DNA of 64,000 bases from CAIKMD01 sp963729935 (GTDB lineage Bacteria; Pseudomonadota; Alphaproteobacteria; ATCC43930; CGMCC-115725), in NCBI GenBank assembly GCA_963729935.1, contig CAVSPW010000010.1, positions 310,001 to 374,000 on the forward strand, given 5' to 3'. Shown here piece after piece: positions 1-9,036 of this stretch. The stretch's first letter is position 1, and each line of letters starts with the position of its first letter. The position numbers and the translations under genes are program-made. The notes under the pieces are model-generated. The model saw only the letters and a program-made list of their open reading frames with translations. It was not told the DNA's origin and ran no database searches.

Positions 1-1028
1 CGGTCGCGTTGCTCAATGCGGTCTCGGTGCTGCTGATCACATGTCCCTGCGCGCTGGGCCTCGCCATTCCCGCCGTCCAGGTCGTGACCAGCGGACGCTT
101 GATGCGCCGCGGCATCCTCGTCAAATCCGCGACCGCGCTGGAGCGCCTGGCCGCCATCGACGCGGTCGTCTTCGACAAGACGGGCACGCTCACCCTGGGC
201 CGCCTCGCGCTGCAGCCGGGCATCGCCGACGAAGCGAGCCTGCGGATCGCTTCCTCGCTGGCGGCCGCAAGCCGCCATCCCTTGAGCCGGGCCTTGCGTG
301 CCGCCTGCCCGGAAGCGCCCGCCCTCGCCGCCGTCAAGGAACAGGCGGGCGAAGGGCTGAGCGCCATGCTCCCGGGCGGGCAAGCGCGTCTCGGCAGCCG
401 CGCTTTCTGCGGCGCCGTCGACGCGCCCGATGACGGGAGACCCGAGCTCTGGCTCTCCTTGCCCGGCCGCGCGCCGCAGCGCTTCGTCTTCGCCGACACG
501 CTGCGCCCCGGCGCGGCCGAGGTGGTCCGCGCCTTGCAGCGGGACGGCAAGCGCGTGAGCCTGCTTTCGGGCGACCGGCCGGCGGCGGTCGCCGCCATCG
601 CCGCTGCGCTCGGCATCGCGGATTGGCAGGCCGCGCTCACGCCCGATCGCAAATATGCCGCTCTCGCCGAGCGCGCGGCGCGCGGCGAGAAGCTGCTGAT
701 GGTCGGCGACGGCCTCAACGACGCGCCGGCGCTGGCCGCGGCTTATGTCTCGATCTCGCCCGCCAGCGGCGCCGATGTCAGCCAGGCCGCCGCCGACATC
801 GTCTTCCAGGGCAACTCGCTCGGCGCGGTGACCGAAGCCCTCGACGCGTCGCGCCGCAGCCGCCGGATCGTCGCCGAGAATCTGGGCTTCGCCATCGCCT
901 ATAACGCGCTCGCCGTGCCCTTGGCGATGGCCGGGCTGGTCACGCCGCTTCTCGCGGCGGTCGCGATGTCGGCCTCCTCGATCGTCGTCGTCGCCAATGC
1001 GCTGCGGCTCGATGGCGGGCGGCGATGA
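1..1028 (+). CDS. ccoI: Copper-transporting P1B-type ATPase, C-terminal part
   Basis: The gene enters from the left edge, so its metal-binding domain and first membrane segments are missing. The visible part starts inside the transmembrane segment with the CPC metal motif (TCPCALG), then has the phosphorylation site DKTGTLT, the HP motif (HPLSRAL), the hinge GDGLNDAPAL and two final membrane helices. Heavy-metal ATPases of this kind pump copper across the inner membrane. Its stop overlaps a ccoS-type gene in an ATGA junction, which identifies it as the CcoI/FixI member that supplies copper for cbb3 cytochrome oxidase assembly rather than a CopA detoxification pump. That assignment rests on the neighbour and on the short C-terminus, not on the missing N-terminus. 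Confidence 0.93.
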   Translation, partial: VALLNAVSVLLITCPCALGLAIPAVQVVTSGRLMRRGILVKSATALERLAAIDAVVFDKTGTLTLGRLALQPGIADEASLRIASSLAAASRHPLSRALRAACPEAPALAAVKEQAGEGLSAMLPGGQARLGSRAFCGAVDAPDDGRPELWLSLPGRAPQRFVFADTLRPGAAEVVRALQRDGKRVSLLSGDRPAAVAAIAAALGIADWQAALTPDRKYAALAERAARGEKLLMVGDGLNDAPALAAAYVSISPASGADVSQAAADIVFQGNSLGAVTEALDASRRSRRIVAENLGFAIAYNALAVPLAMAGLVTPLLAAVAMSASSIVVVANALRLDGGRR

Positions 1029-1195
1029 ACGGGCTCCTGCTGCTCATTCCGGTCGCCCTGGCGCTCGGGCTCGGGGGCCTGGCCGCCTTCCTCTGGGCGC
1101 TCAAATCCGGGCAATTCGACGACCCGGACGGCGCCGCCGGCCGCATCCTCTTCGACGATCCGCCGCCGCGGAACGAGGCTTCACCCCATGAATGA
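1025..1195 (+). CDS. ccoS: cbb3-type cytochrome oxidase assembly protein CcoS/FixS
   Basis: This 56-residue protein overlaps the ATPase stop by 4 bp (ATGA), so it is translationally coupled. It has one N-terminal membrane helix (LLLLIPVALALGLGGLAAF) followed by the family signature WALKSGQFDDPDGAAGRIL, with the usual WxxxxGQ(F/Y)DD core. CcoS is an inner-membrane factor needed for putting heme and copper cofactors into the cbb3 oxidase. The family is normally 45-60 residues long. The pair is the end of a ccoGHIS operon whose other genes lie left of the window. Confidence 0.93.
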   Translation: MNGLLLLIPVALALGLGGLAAFLWALKSGQFDDPDGAAGRILFDDPPPRNEASPHE

Positions 1196-1207
1196 TCGGA
1201 GCGTCCC

Positions 1208-1387
1208 ATGATGAGCTGGATTTTTGGAATTTCCGCCGGGCTCGGCGCCTTGCTGGGCGCGGTCCTGGCGTCACGCGCCGGCGATGTCGGCATGCTCACC
1301 TTCGGCCTTGGCCTGATCGTCTTCGGCGCCTTGCTGATCTTCTGGCTGATCAAGGATCACTACGACGAAGAGGAACGCGCGCGCTGA
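1208..1387 (+). CDS. Small two-helix membrane protein
   Basis: A 59-residue protein starts 12 bp after ccoS, so it probably belongs to the same transcript. It has two hydrophobic segments (residues about 4-22 and 29-48) and an acidic tail ending DHYDEEERAR. Two ATGs are adjacent and either could start it. I do not recognise a named family. Its position suggests a role near cbb3 oxidase or the inner membrane, but this is only context. Confidence 0.7.
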   Translation: MMSWIFGISAGLGALLGAVLASRAGDVGMLTFGLGLIVFGALLIFWLIKDHYDEEERAR

Positions 1388-1470
1388 GGCCGCGCCGTTC
1401 CGCTGGCTGCCACGCCCGCCGCGTCCTAAGCTGACACCGTCACGCGTCAGAAATCGCGGAGCGGGAGGAC

Positions 1471-2037
1471 ATGAGCGCCACGCCGATGATCGCCTTGCAC
1501 CACGCCGGGATCTGGGTCACGGATTTCGACCGCATGGTCGATTTCTATCGCGGCATTTTCGGCTTTCACGTCTCGGACAAGGGCCGTTATCCCGACGGCA
1601 AGCGCGTCATCTTCATGACGCTCGACCCCAACGCGCATCATACCTTCGTCATCGGCGAGGGAAGGCCTGCGGGCTCGCCGTCGACCGTCAACCAGCTCTC
1701 CTTCCGCGCCGATTCCTTGGCGTCGGTGCGGCATTATTGGGAAGCGGTCGAGCGCGCCAAAGTCGAGCGCTGGGTCACGGTCACGCATGGCAATGCGTGG
1801 AGCGTCTATTTCTGGGACCCCGAGGACAACCGCGTCGAGATCTTCGCCGACACGCCCTGGCACGTGCCGCAGCCCTGCCGCGCCACGATCGATTTTTCGC
1901 AGCAGACCGATTCCGAGATTTTCGAATTCACCCGCGCGATGGTGCAGGAGCGCACGGGCTTCATGCCGTTTGCGGCCTGGCGCCGGGAAACCGCGCAGGC
2001 GATGGACCGCGACGACTGGCCCTTGATCGAGGATTGA
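1471..2037 (+). CDS. VOC-superfamily (glyoxalase/extradiol dioxygenase-like) protein
   Basis: The 188-residue protein begins with the VOC fold signature IALHHAGIWVTDFDRMVDFYRGIFGF. It has a second metal-binding-type strand near HGNAWSVYFWDPEDNRVEIF, where the closing Glu of a 2-His-1-Glu site is expected. A GGAGG-like sequence lies just before the ATG. Such proteins bind a divalent metal and act on diols, glyoxals or epoxides. The last 50 residues, after WHVPQPCRATIDF, resemble the tail of catechol-2,3-dioxygenase-like VOC proteins. It lies just before a TRAP transporter operon, and a second VOC gene lies at 8398-8967, so it may belong to an aromatic or keto-acid catabolic block. The substrate cannot be read from the sequence. 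Confidence 0.82.
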   Translation: MSATPMIALHHAGIWVTDFDRMVDFYRGIFGFHVSDKGRYPDGKRVIFMTLDPNAHHTFVIGEGRPAGSPSTVNQLSFRADSLASVRHYWEAVERAKVERWVTVTHGNAWSVYFWDPEDNRVEIFADTPWHVPQPCRATIDFSQQTDSEIFEFTRAMVQERTGFMPFAAWRRETAQAMDRDDWPLIED

Positions 2038-2257
2038 GCACGCCGCGGAAAAGGGGTTCGGCAAACTCGTCGCCGGTGCTGCGTTGCCTCGATCGCCTTG
2101 ATCAGTTATTGTTGATGATCTTTCCGCAGCCGCGGAGATAACAAAGGGCGTCCCAATTCCGCGACCGGCGCGACACGCTGGTGGCTTCTGGGGCTCCAGA
2201 CGAGGAGGAACGCGGGCCCGTGCCGGCGTCTACCGCCCGAGACCAACAGGGAGGCAA

Positions 2258-3295
2258 ATGGTGCATATGATGCAGCCTTTGATGATTCGCGCGTCCGCCT
2301 TCGTCATCGCGGGCGCCGCCGCATGCCTGGCTTTCGGGAGCGGCGCCGCGCAAGCCAGCGACTATACGATGAAGATCTCGGTGCCGACGATCCACGATAT
2401 CCCCAACGATTGGATCAGCGGCTTCGCGGCGGCGGTCGAGAAGGATTCGGGCGGGCGGATCAAGACCGAGATCTATCCGGCGAGCCAGCTCGGCTCGATC
2501 CCGCGGCAGATCGAGGGCACGCAGTTCGGCTCGATCCAGTGCGAGCTGGTGCCGCCCGAATTCATGGTCGGCCTCGATCAGCGCTTCCAGGTGCTGGCCG
2601 CGCCCGGCCTGGTCGATTCCCCAAGCCAGGGCCAGCGCCTCGCCCAAGACGCCTCGGTGCGCAAACTGATGCTCGGGCTCGGCGCCGATAAGGGGCTGCA
2701 CGGGATCGGCATATTCTATGCCGAGCCGGACGAGCTCGTCAGCCGCACGCCGCTGCGCACCCTCGCCGATTTCAAGAACAAGAAGATCCGCATCTTCGCC
2801 TCGCCCTTCCAGACCGTGGCCTTCCAGCGGCTCGGCATGACGCCGGTGGCGATGACCCTCGGCGACGTGGTGCCCGGGCTGCAAGAGGGAACGATCGACA
2901 GCGCGATCACCGGCATCGGACCCGTCGTCGCCTTCCGCATGGTCGACGCGGCGAAATACGTCACCCGGATCAAGCAGCCCTCGATCTTCATCATCGCCGA
3001 GACCAGCCGCAAATGGTTCGAGTCCCTGCCCAAGGACCTGCAGCAAGTGATCGACCAGGCGGCGGCGAAGGAAGACCAGGCCATCAACCCGATCGGCGAC
3101 AAGGTGGTCGCCGACGCGCTGCAGAAGTGGAAAGACCAGGGCGGCACCTTGTTCGAACTGTCGCCGGACGAGCAGGCCAAGATGATGAAGACCGTCAGCG
3201 ATGTCGGCACCGAAGTCGCGAGCAAGAATCCGCAACTCGCGGCCGCCTACAACACCGTCAAGCAGGCCGCGAAAACCCTCGGCGCGTCGAACTAG
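2258..3295 (+). CDS. dctP: TRAP transporter substrate-binding protein (DctP family)
   Basis: This 345-residue protein has a signal peptide (hydrophobic core IRASAFVIAGAAACLAF, cleavage near AQA-SDY). A DctP domain follows, including the stretch KNKKIRIFASPFQTVAFQRLGMTPV, which corresponds to the family's substrate-gripping region with an Arg for the carboxylate. A strong GGGAGG lies ahead of the ATG. It acts in the periplasm and hands an organic acid to the membrane parts encoded by the next two genes. The ligand is unknown. The FAD enzyme and thiamine-diphosphate enzyme encoded opposite suggest a keto acid or hydroxy acid. Confidence 0.92.
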   Translation: MVHMMQPLMIRASAFVIAGAAACLAFGSGAAQASDYTMKISVPTIHDIPNDWISGFAAAVEKDSGGRIKTEIYPASQLGSIPRQIEGTQFGSIQCELVPPEFMVGLDQRFQVLAAPGLVDSPSQGQRLAQDASVRKLMLGLGADKGLHGIGIFYAEPDELVSRTPLRTLADFKNKKIRIFASPFQTVAFQRLGMTPVAMTLGDVVPGLQEGTIDSAITGIGPVVAFRMVDAAKYVTRIKQPSIFIIAETSRKWFESLPKDLQQVIDQAAAKEDQAINPIGDKVVADALQKWKDQGGTLFELSPDEQAKMMKTVSDVGTEVASKNPQLAAAYNTVKQAAKTLGASN

Positions 3296-3413
3296 CGGCA
3301 CGCGCCGTGGCGCCGCAGACGCAGCGCCAGCCGGCGCGCAACAGGACGGGCGGACAGAGCGCGGCCGCGGGCCCGCCGCCGGACGAGCCGCGATCGACGC
3401 GACGGATGGGACC

Positions 3414-3923
3414 ATGATCGCGGCCATCCATAAGGGCGTGCATGGGCTGCTGGCGGTGACCCGCAACTTATCGGCGATCTTCCTGATCAGCAGCGTCGCC
3501 ATCAATTTCGCCAACATCGTCGGGCGCTACGTCTTCAACGCGTCCTTCACCTGGGCGATCGAGATCATCCTCTTCCTCATGGTCGGCGCGGTCTTCACGG
3601 GCTGTTGCGCGGTCGCGTGGGAGAACCGGCATATCCGGATGGACGTGTTGCTGCGGATCTTGCCGCCAAAGATCGCCCAGCTGCTCGGGCTCTTGTCCGA
3701 TCTGGTGTTCATCGCGACGGCGGCCGCCGTCACGGTGTTCGCTTATCCGGTCATCACTCAGCTGGCGGCGTTCGACGAGCGCAGCGCGGCGGCGAATTTC
3801 CCGCTCGCCATCCCGCAGGCGATGGTGCCGATCGGCTACAGCCTGATGGCGATCCTGGTGGCGGTGCGATTGCTGGTCGGGCAGCGGCACGGCAACGGCG
3901 GGCCGCCGCCGACGCATTCCTGA
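3414..3923 (+). CDS. dctQ: TRAP transporter small permease (DctQ family)
   Basis: The ATG at 3414 gives a 169-residue protein. The frame is open further upstream, but those residues are arginine-rich and not DctQ-like. Four membrane helices are visible, with the DctQ signature NIVGRYVFNASFTWAIEI in the first half and ENRHIRMDVL after helix 2. DctQ helps the large permease and the solute-binding protein work together. The gene sits 118 bp after dctP and 13 bp before dctM. Confidence 0.9.
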   Translation: MIAAIHKGVHGLLAVTRNLSAIFLISSVAINFANIVGRYVFNASFTWAIEIILFLMVGAVFTGCCAVAWENRHIRMDVLLRILPPKIAQLLGLLSDLVFIATAAAVTVFAYPVITQLAAFDERSAAANFPLAIPQAMVPIGYSLMAILVAVRLLVGQRHGNGGPPPTHS

Positions 3924-3936
3924 GCGGGCCGAGGCG

Positions 3937-5211
3937 ATGCTGGCTTATCTCCTCTATTTCGGATTGCCCGTGCTCCTGCTGGTTATCGGCTTTCCGGTCT
4001 TCCTCATTCTCTTGGTGACGTCGATCGTCGTCGTCTTGACGGTCCCCGGCGCGCCGACCGAAACGCTGCAGACCTACATGTTCGGCAGCCTCGATAATTT
4101 TCCGCTGATGGCGGTGCCCTTCTTCGTGCTCGCCGGCGAGTTCATGGCCCAGGGCGGCGTCGCGCGGCGGGTGATCGCCATGGTCATGGCCATGGTGGGC
4201 GGCGTGCGCGGCTCGCTTGGCGTGACGACCGTGGCCGCCTCGGAGCTCTTCGGCGCCATGTCGCACACGGCGATCGGCACCGTCGTCGCGATGGGGCGGA
4301 TGCTCTATCCCTCGCTCAAGGAATCCGGCTACGAGGACCGCTTTGCCGTCGGCCTGATCGCGTCCTCCGGCGCCATCGCCGTGATGATTCCGCCTTCGAT
4401 CGCGATGATCCTCTATGCGGTGTCGGCCGAGCAGTCGGCGGTGCGGCTCTTCACCGCCGGTATCCTGCCGAGCCTGCTGATCGGCATCATGGATGGCATC
4501 TTCGTCCTCGCCTATGCGCGCATCAAAAAGGTGCCGCGCGGCCCGCGCGCGCGTTGGGACGAGGTCTGGCGGACGACCAAGGATGCGAGCTGGTCGATCG
4601 GCACCCTCGTCGTCATCTTCGGCGGCATCTATGGCGGCGTGTTCACGCCGACCGAGGCCGCCGGGGTCGCCGTGGTCTATTCGATCTTCGTGACCATGGT
4701 GATTTACCGCGAGGTCGATGTCGCGCGCTTCTGGAAGATCCTCGTCGATGCCGCCTACCTCATCTCGCAGATTCTGCTGATCGTGACCTCGGCCGGGATC
4801 TATTCCTGGCTCCTCACCACCAGCGGCATTCCGCAGCACATCGTCAGCGCGATCGAGGCGCTGCATCTTTCGAGCTGGGAGCTGCTGCTGAGCCTCAATG
4901 TCGGCCTCCTGGCCGCGGGCAGCTTTCTCGAGCCGCCGGCCGCGATCCTCATCCTGACGCCGCTGCTCCTGCCGATCGTCGAAGGCGTCGGCGTCGATCC
5001 CATCCATTTCGGCATCATCGTGACGGTGAATCTGAGCCTCGGCATGTACGCGCCGCCCTTCGGATTGAACCTCTTCTCCTCGCAGGCGATCTTCAACGCG
5101 CCGCTGGGCCGCATCTATCGCGGCGTGCTCCCGTTTCTCCTGCTGAACTTCATCGCGTTGCTGATCATCACCTATATCCCGCAAATTTCCATGGTGCTGG
5201 TCGGTCACTGA
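3937..5211 (+). CDS. dctM: TRAP transporter large permease (DctM family)
   Basis: The 424-residue, very hydrophobic protein has the length and pattern of DctM subunits (about 12 helices). It carries the typical motifs MAVPFFVLAGEFMAQGG near residues 50-66, MIPPSIAMILYA near 150 and PPFGLNLF near 372. It forms the sodium-driven transport channel in the inner membrane. The operon dctP-dctQ-dctM is complete. It converges with the FAD oxidoreductase gene, leaving only 15 bp between the two stops. Confidence 0.93.
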   Translation: MLAYLLYFGLPVLLLVIGFPVFLILLVTSIVVVLTVPGAPTETLQTYMFGSLDNFPLMAVPFFVLAGEFMAQGGVARRVIAMVMAMVGGVRGSLGVTTVAASELFGAMSHTAIGTVVAMGRMLYPSLKESGYEDRFAVGLIASSGAIAVMIPPSIAMILYAVSAEQSAVRLFTAGILPSLLIGIMDGIFVLAYARIKKVPRGPRARWDEVWRTTKDASWSIGTLVVIFGGIYGGVFTPTEAAGVAVVYSIFVTMVIYREVDVARFWKILVDAAYLISQILLIVTSAGIYSWLLTTSGIPQHIVSAIEALHLSSWELLLSLNVGLLAAGSFLEPPAAILILTPLLLPIVEGVGVDPIHFGIIVTVNLSLGMYAPPFGLNLFSSQAIFNAPLGRIYRGVLPFLLLNFIALLIITYIPQISMVLVGH

Positions 5212-5226
5212 GGCGCGGACGCGCCT

Positions 5227-6636
5227 TCAGAAATAAGGCTTCGTCCAGTCGAGCTCCTTGGGCGAGATCCCCTGTCGCACGCAGCGCGCCGCGGCATAGC
5301 CCGCGATCTCGCCGGTTTGCGTGCACCAGGGGAAATTGCGCATCACCATGAAGATCGTGTCATAGGTGAAGGAGAGCGATGCGCCGGTGAGCAGAAGATT
5401 CTTGATCTTCTTCGGCAGGAAGCAGCGATAGGGCACTTCGAATTCGTGCTTGCGGTGCTGGTCCCAGAAGAAGGTCTTGGTCATCGGCTTCGTCACGGCG
5501 TCGCGGAAACGCCGCCCGGCCAGCACGTCGTCGAGGCAGAAGACATGCTCGCCGATCGGATGGCGCCCGTCGCGGATGCCGACGAAGCGGCCGATATTGG
5601 TCAAGACCGAATTCTCGAAGCCGGGCACGTATTTCTTGAGGAACTTCACCTCGGCATCGATCAAGAAGCGCAGCTCGCGCTTGGCGCGCGCCTCGTCTTC
5701 GGCGCTCTCGTCCATATGCAGGCCCCATTCATAGGGCACGTTCTGCCACAGGATGAAGCTGCCATCCGTCTGCATCGGGCTCATATCGATGGTCGGATGG
5801 CCGATATAGAGATCGCCATAGACGCCCTTGCCCTTCATGCGCGGGCGATAGAGGCCGGGCGGAAGATCGCCCGCCGCCGTGGCCTCGGCGATGAGCTTGG
5901 AAAGCGTCGGGTCCTGGGCCGATTTCTGATGCGCGACCACGCGCCCGAAATCGATCCCGCCCATGATCCAGAGCAAGCCACCGGGAATGGGCCGGTTCTT
6001 GCCGTCCCAATCGGCGGTTCGAGGCTGCGGCCCGCCGCCCGAGACGAAAGGCACGCCCGCGGAGGCCGCCAATTGCGCCGTGCCCGAGCCTTCGATGAAG
6101 ATTTTTCCGGCGATCGCCTGCCGGCCCGAGGCGTTCTCGACGATGATCGCGGCGATGCGGTCATTGCCGCTGCCGCTCTCGACCACCGCATCGACGAAGG
6201 CGGTGCCGTAGAGCGCGGTGACGCCCGCCTCCTGCAGCATCGCCGCCATCACGCTGCCCGCCCCTTCGGGGTTGAAGCTCTGCCGCGTGAAGCGCGCATC
6301 GGGTTGGAGATAGCGCTCGTAATGCGACAGGGGATTGCCGGCCCAGTCGGGCAAGCTCGTCTCGCTCGCACTGTAGATGTAACCCGAGGCGGCGAAGCGT
6401 TCCATCAGCTCGCTATGAATGCCGCCGACACCGGGGCCGGCCGCGCCTTGCAGCCCCGAAGTGTGCACCCCGCCCGGCATGTCGAAGCGCTCGACCAGCA
6501 CGACGCGCGCGCCCATGCGCGCGGCTTTGAGCGCGGCCGCGAAACCGCCCGGCCCGGCGCCGACCACGACGATATCGGCATCGTAAGCGATCTCGATCCG
6601 CCGCGCCGGAAGCGCGAGCGTTGGGCGATCGCTCAA
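5227..6636 (-). CDS. FAD-dependent oxidoreductase
   Basis: The chosen TTG start at 6634-6636 overlaps the stop of the upstream thiamine-diphosphate enzyme gene (TTGA junction). It gives 469 residues starting SDRPTLALP. Reading further upstream in frame only gives arginine-rich sequence. The N-terminus has the dinucleotide fold ADIVVVGAGPGGFAAALKAAR followed by an acidic strand end (VLVE). The layout resembles the FAD_oxidored family (PF12831) of soluble dehydrogenases with a mobile substrate domain. It probably oxidises a hydroxy or keto compound made or used by the coupled decarboxylase-like enzyme. The substrate is unknown. Confidence 0.87.
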   Translation of the reverse strand: MSDRPTLALPARRIEIAYDADIVVVGAGPGGFAAALKAARMGARVVLVERFDMPGGVHTSGLQGAAGPGVGGIHSELMERFAASGYIYSASETSLPDWAGNPLSHYERYLQPDARFTRQSFNPEGAGSVMAAMLQEAGVTALYGTAFVDAVVESGSGNDRIAAIIVENASGRQAIAGKIFIEGSGTAQLAASAGVPFVSGGGPQPRTADWDGKNRPIPGGLLWIMGGIDFGRVVAHQKSAQDPTLSKLIAEATAAGDLPPGLYRPRMKGKGVYGDLYIGHPTIDMSPMQTDGSFILWQNVPYEWGLHMDESAEDEARAKRELRFLIDAEVKFLKKYVPGFENSVLTNIGRFVGIRDGRHPIGEHVFCLDDVLAGRRFRDAVTKPMTKTFFWDQHRKHEFEVPYRCFLPKKIKNLLLTGASLSFTYDTIFMVMRNFPWCTQTGEIAGYAAARCVRQGISPKELDWTKPYF

Positions 6637-8204
6637 AGCATGACCTCGACGAGATAGGGGCCGGGCGCGCGCACGCCTTCGGCGAAGCGCCGGTTGAATT
6701 CCTCCATCGTCTCGACCCGCGCACCCGGCACGCCCATGCCGCGCGCCAGCCCGACGAAATCGAGATCGGGGCGGCCGAGATCGAGCATGTCGAGCGCCTT
6801 GCGGCCGACATTCCTGGCGCCGACATTGGCGAGTTCGCCCTTCAAGATCGCGTAAGCGCGGTTGTTCAACAGCACCGTCGTCACGTCGAGATTTTCGCGC
6901 GCCTGGGTCCAGAGCGCCTGCACCGTGTACATGGCGCTGCCATCGGCCTGGAGGCAGACGACCTTGCGATCCGGGCACGCGATCGCGGCGCCCGTCGCCA
7001 GGGGCAGGCCGATGCCGATCGAGCCGCCCATGTTCTGTAGCCAATCATGCGGCGCGGCCGAGCGCGTCGGCGTGAAGAAGCCGCGGCCAACCGAGACCAA
7101 TTCATCGGCGACGATCGCGTTCTCGGGCAGAAGCGCCGCGATCGAGGCGCCCAAGGTCAGGTGATTGGGCGCGCCGGTCGCGGGCTCGAGCTTCAGTCTG
7201 GGCGCCACGACCGGCGGCGTCGTCCGCGCGCCCAGCGCATCGGCCAAGGCTTCGAGCGCCGCGATCTCGTCCTCCTCGGGCCGCGCCAGAACATGCATCG
7301 CCGCGCCCTCGGCCGCGAGCAGGCTGGGCTTGCCCGGATAGGCGAAGAACGCGACCGGCACCTTGGCGCCGACCAGAACGTAGTGCCGGAACGGCGCCAG
7401 CACCTCGAGCGCGGGATCGACCGGATAGGGAATGCGCTCGATCGCGACGCGGCCGACGCCGCGCTCGCTGCGCGCGTTGAAGCTCTGCGCCAAAATCGAG
7501 GCGCCGGTCTTGGCGGCGATGCACCCGGCCAGTTCCGCGCCGCGCGCGCGCAAGGCCTTGCCGCTCACGAGAAGAACCGCCCTCTCGCCGCTGCGCAGCG
7601 CTTTCGCCGCTTCGTCGATCGCCTCCTGGCTGACCTTCGCCGGCGCCGCGACGGGCAGCGCTTGCGCCGGGCCCTCGGCCTCGTTCCAGGCCGTGTCGGC
7701 GGGCAGAATGAGCGTGGCGATCCGCCCCGGCGGCGTGCGCGCGGCGGCGATCGCTTCGGCGCCGTCGGCGGCGACGCTCTTGGCATCGGGCGAGGTCTTG
7801 ACCCAATGCGAGAAGGCCGAGGCCGCGCCTTCGATATTGGAGGTCAGCGGCGCGTCGTATTGGCGGTGATAGGTCGCGTGATCGCCGACGATATTGACCA
7901 TCGGCGAGGAAGCCTTGCCCGCATTGTGGATATTGGCCAAGCCATTGGCGAGGCCGGGGCCGAGATGGAGCAAGGTCGCCGCCGGTTTCTCCGCCATGCG
8001 CGCATAGCCGTCGGCGGCGCCGGTGACGACGCCTTCGAAGAGGCCCAAGACGCAGCGCATGCCCTCGACCCGATCGAGCGCCGCGACGAAATGCATCTCC
8101 GAGGTTCCGGGATTGGCGAAGCAGATTTCGACGCCGCCGGCGACGAGAGTGCGGACGAGGCTTTCGGCGCCGTTCACGCGCGCCCTGCCCGCGCAGCGGC
8201 GCAT
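6633..8204 (-). CDS. Thiamine-diphosphate-dependent enzyme (acetolactate synthase / benzoylformate decarboxylase-like)
   Basis: This 523-residue protein has the three-domain plan of the family. An N-terminal pyrimidine-binding domain (GGVEICFANPGTSEMHFVAAL, catalytic Glu expected near LGLFEGVV) comes first, then a central domain, then a C-terminal pyrophosphate domain with ADGSAMYTVQALWTQ and LLNNRAYAIL as the metal-binding GDG...N motif (Gly replaced by Ala). An alternative GTG start at 8175-8177 (VNGAESLV) fits family N-termini better than the first ATG. It is coupled to the downstream FAD enzyme. No small regulatory subunit is nearby, so a catabolic 2-keto-acid decarboxylase or carboligase is more likely than biosynthetic acetolactate synthase. 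Confidence 0.88.
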   Translation of the reverse strand: MRRCAGRARVNGAESLVRTLVAGGVEICFANPGTSEMHFVAALDRVEGMRCVLGLFEGVVTGAADGYARMAEKPAATLLHLGPGLANGLANIHNAGKASSPMVNIVGDHATYHRQYDAPLTSNIEGAASAFSHWVKTSPDAKSVAADGAEAIAAARTPPGRIATLILPADTAWNEAEGPAQALPVAAPAKVSQEAIDEAAKALRSGERAVLLVSGKALRARGAELAGCIAAKTGASILAQSFNARSERGVGRVAIERIPYPVDPALEVLAPFRHYVLVGAKVPVAFFAYPGKPSLLAAEGAAMHVLARPEEDEIAALEALADALGARTTPPVVAPRLKLEPATGAPNHLTLGASIAALLPENAIVADELVSVGRGFFTPTRSAAPHDWLQNMGGSIGIGLPLATGAAIACPDRKVVCLQADGSAMYTVQALWTQARENLDVTTVLLNNRAYAILKGELANVGARNVGRKALDMLDLGRPDLDFVGLARGMGVPGARVETMEEFNRRFAEGVRAPGPYLVEVML

Positions 8205-8397
8205 CCCGCCTCGCCCGATCCGTGCCGTCGCGCTGTTGCCGCCATCGCGTCGCTTCCTTTGTGCCGGAGCCGATCCCGGCCCATCATAGCTTCAAGCGAA
8301 GGCGATGTAACAGGCGCGGCGGCTTGCCGCCCCCGCTCTTGCCGCCGCGGCGCGGGGCGCATAGAGTCGCGGCACGTCGCGCAGGATGGAGGAGCCG

Positions 8398-8967
8398 ATG
8401 CCGTCGCCCCGCAAAATGTCTCACCTGGTTTTCAATACCAACCGCTTGCCGGCGATGCGCGATTGGTATTGCACGGTGCTCGACGCCGAGGTGGTGCACG
8501 AGGATGCGCGCATCTGCTTCATCGCCTATGACGAGGAGCATCACCGCGTCGCCTTCATCAATCCGGGCCCGCTCGCGCCGCAACCGGCGCTCAAGGAGGA
8601 TGGCCGCCCCAGCCAGGCCGGCCTCAACCACATCGCCTTCAACTTCGCCACGCTCGAAGAGCTCTTGGAGAATTACGAGCGCTTGAAGACGCTCGGCGTC
8701 GAGCCGCATTGGTGCGTCAATCACGGGCCAACGACCTCGCTCTATTATCGCGATCCCGACGGCAATGGCGTCGAGCTCGAATTCGACAATTTCGCGAGCT
8801 TGCAGGAATGCAAGGATTTCATGATGTCGGACGCCTTCGCGCGCGATCCGCGCGGCGTCGATTTCGATCCGGTTCGGCTGATCGCGCGGCTGCGCGCCGG
8901 CGTCCCCGTCGCCGAGCTCGTCATCCGCGACGCAAACCCGAACGCGCCGGCATCGCTGTCCGTGTGA
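8398..8967 (+). CDS. VOC-superfamily protein (biphenyl-diol/catechol dioxygenase-like)
   Basis: The start at 8398 is chosen because GGAGGAG lies just before it, although an in-frame ATG also exists at 8386. The 189-residue protein opens with MSHLVFNTNRLPAMRDWYCTV. It has LNHIAFNFATLEELL in the middle and RDPDGNGVELEFDNF at the end of the second module, the spacing expected for a 2-His-1-Glu metal site. This resembles extradiol dioxygenase-type VOC proteins acting on ring diols. The gene is divergent from the thiamine-diphosphate enzyme and may share its control region. Confidence 0.83.
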   Translation: MPSPRKMSHLVFNTNRLPAMRDWYCTVLDAEVVHEDARICFIAYDEEHHRVAFINPGPLAPQPALKEDGRPSQAGLNHIAFNFATLEELLENYERLKTLGVEPHWCVNHGPTTSLYYRDPDGNGVELEFDNFASLQECKDFMMSDAFARDPRGVDFDPVRLIARLRAGVPVAELVIRDANPNAPASLSV

Positions 8968-9036
8968 TCGGATAAGCCGCAGGCGGAAAAGCCTGCGCGC
9001 TTTCGAGCCGCGGCGGGAACACGTCAAGCGCCGCGA

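Noticed and set aside
3754..5208. Long open frame on the minus strand opposite dctM (484 codons)
   Set aside because: It is Arg/Asp/His-rich without any domain and is an antisense shadow of a clear membrane protein gene in high-GC DNA.
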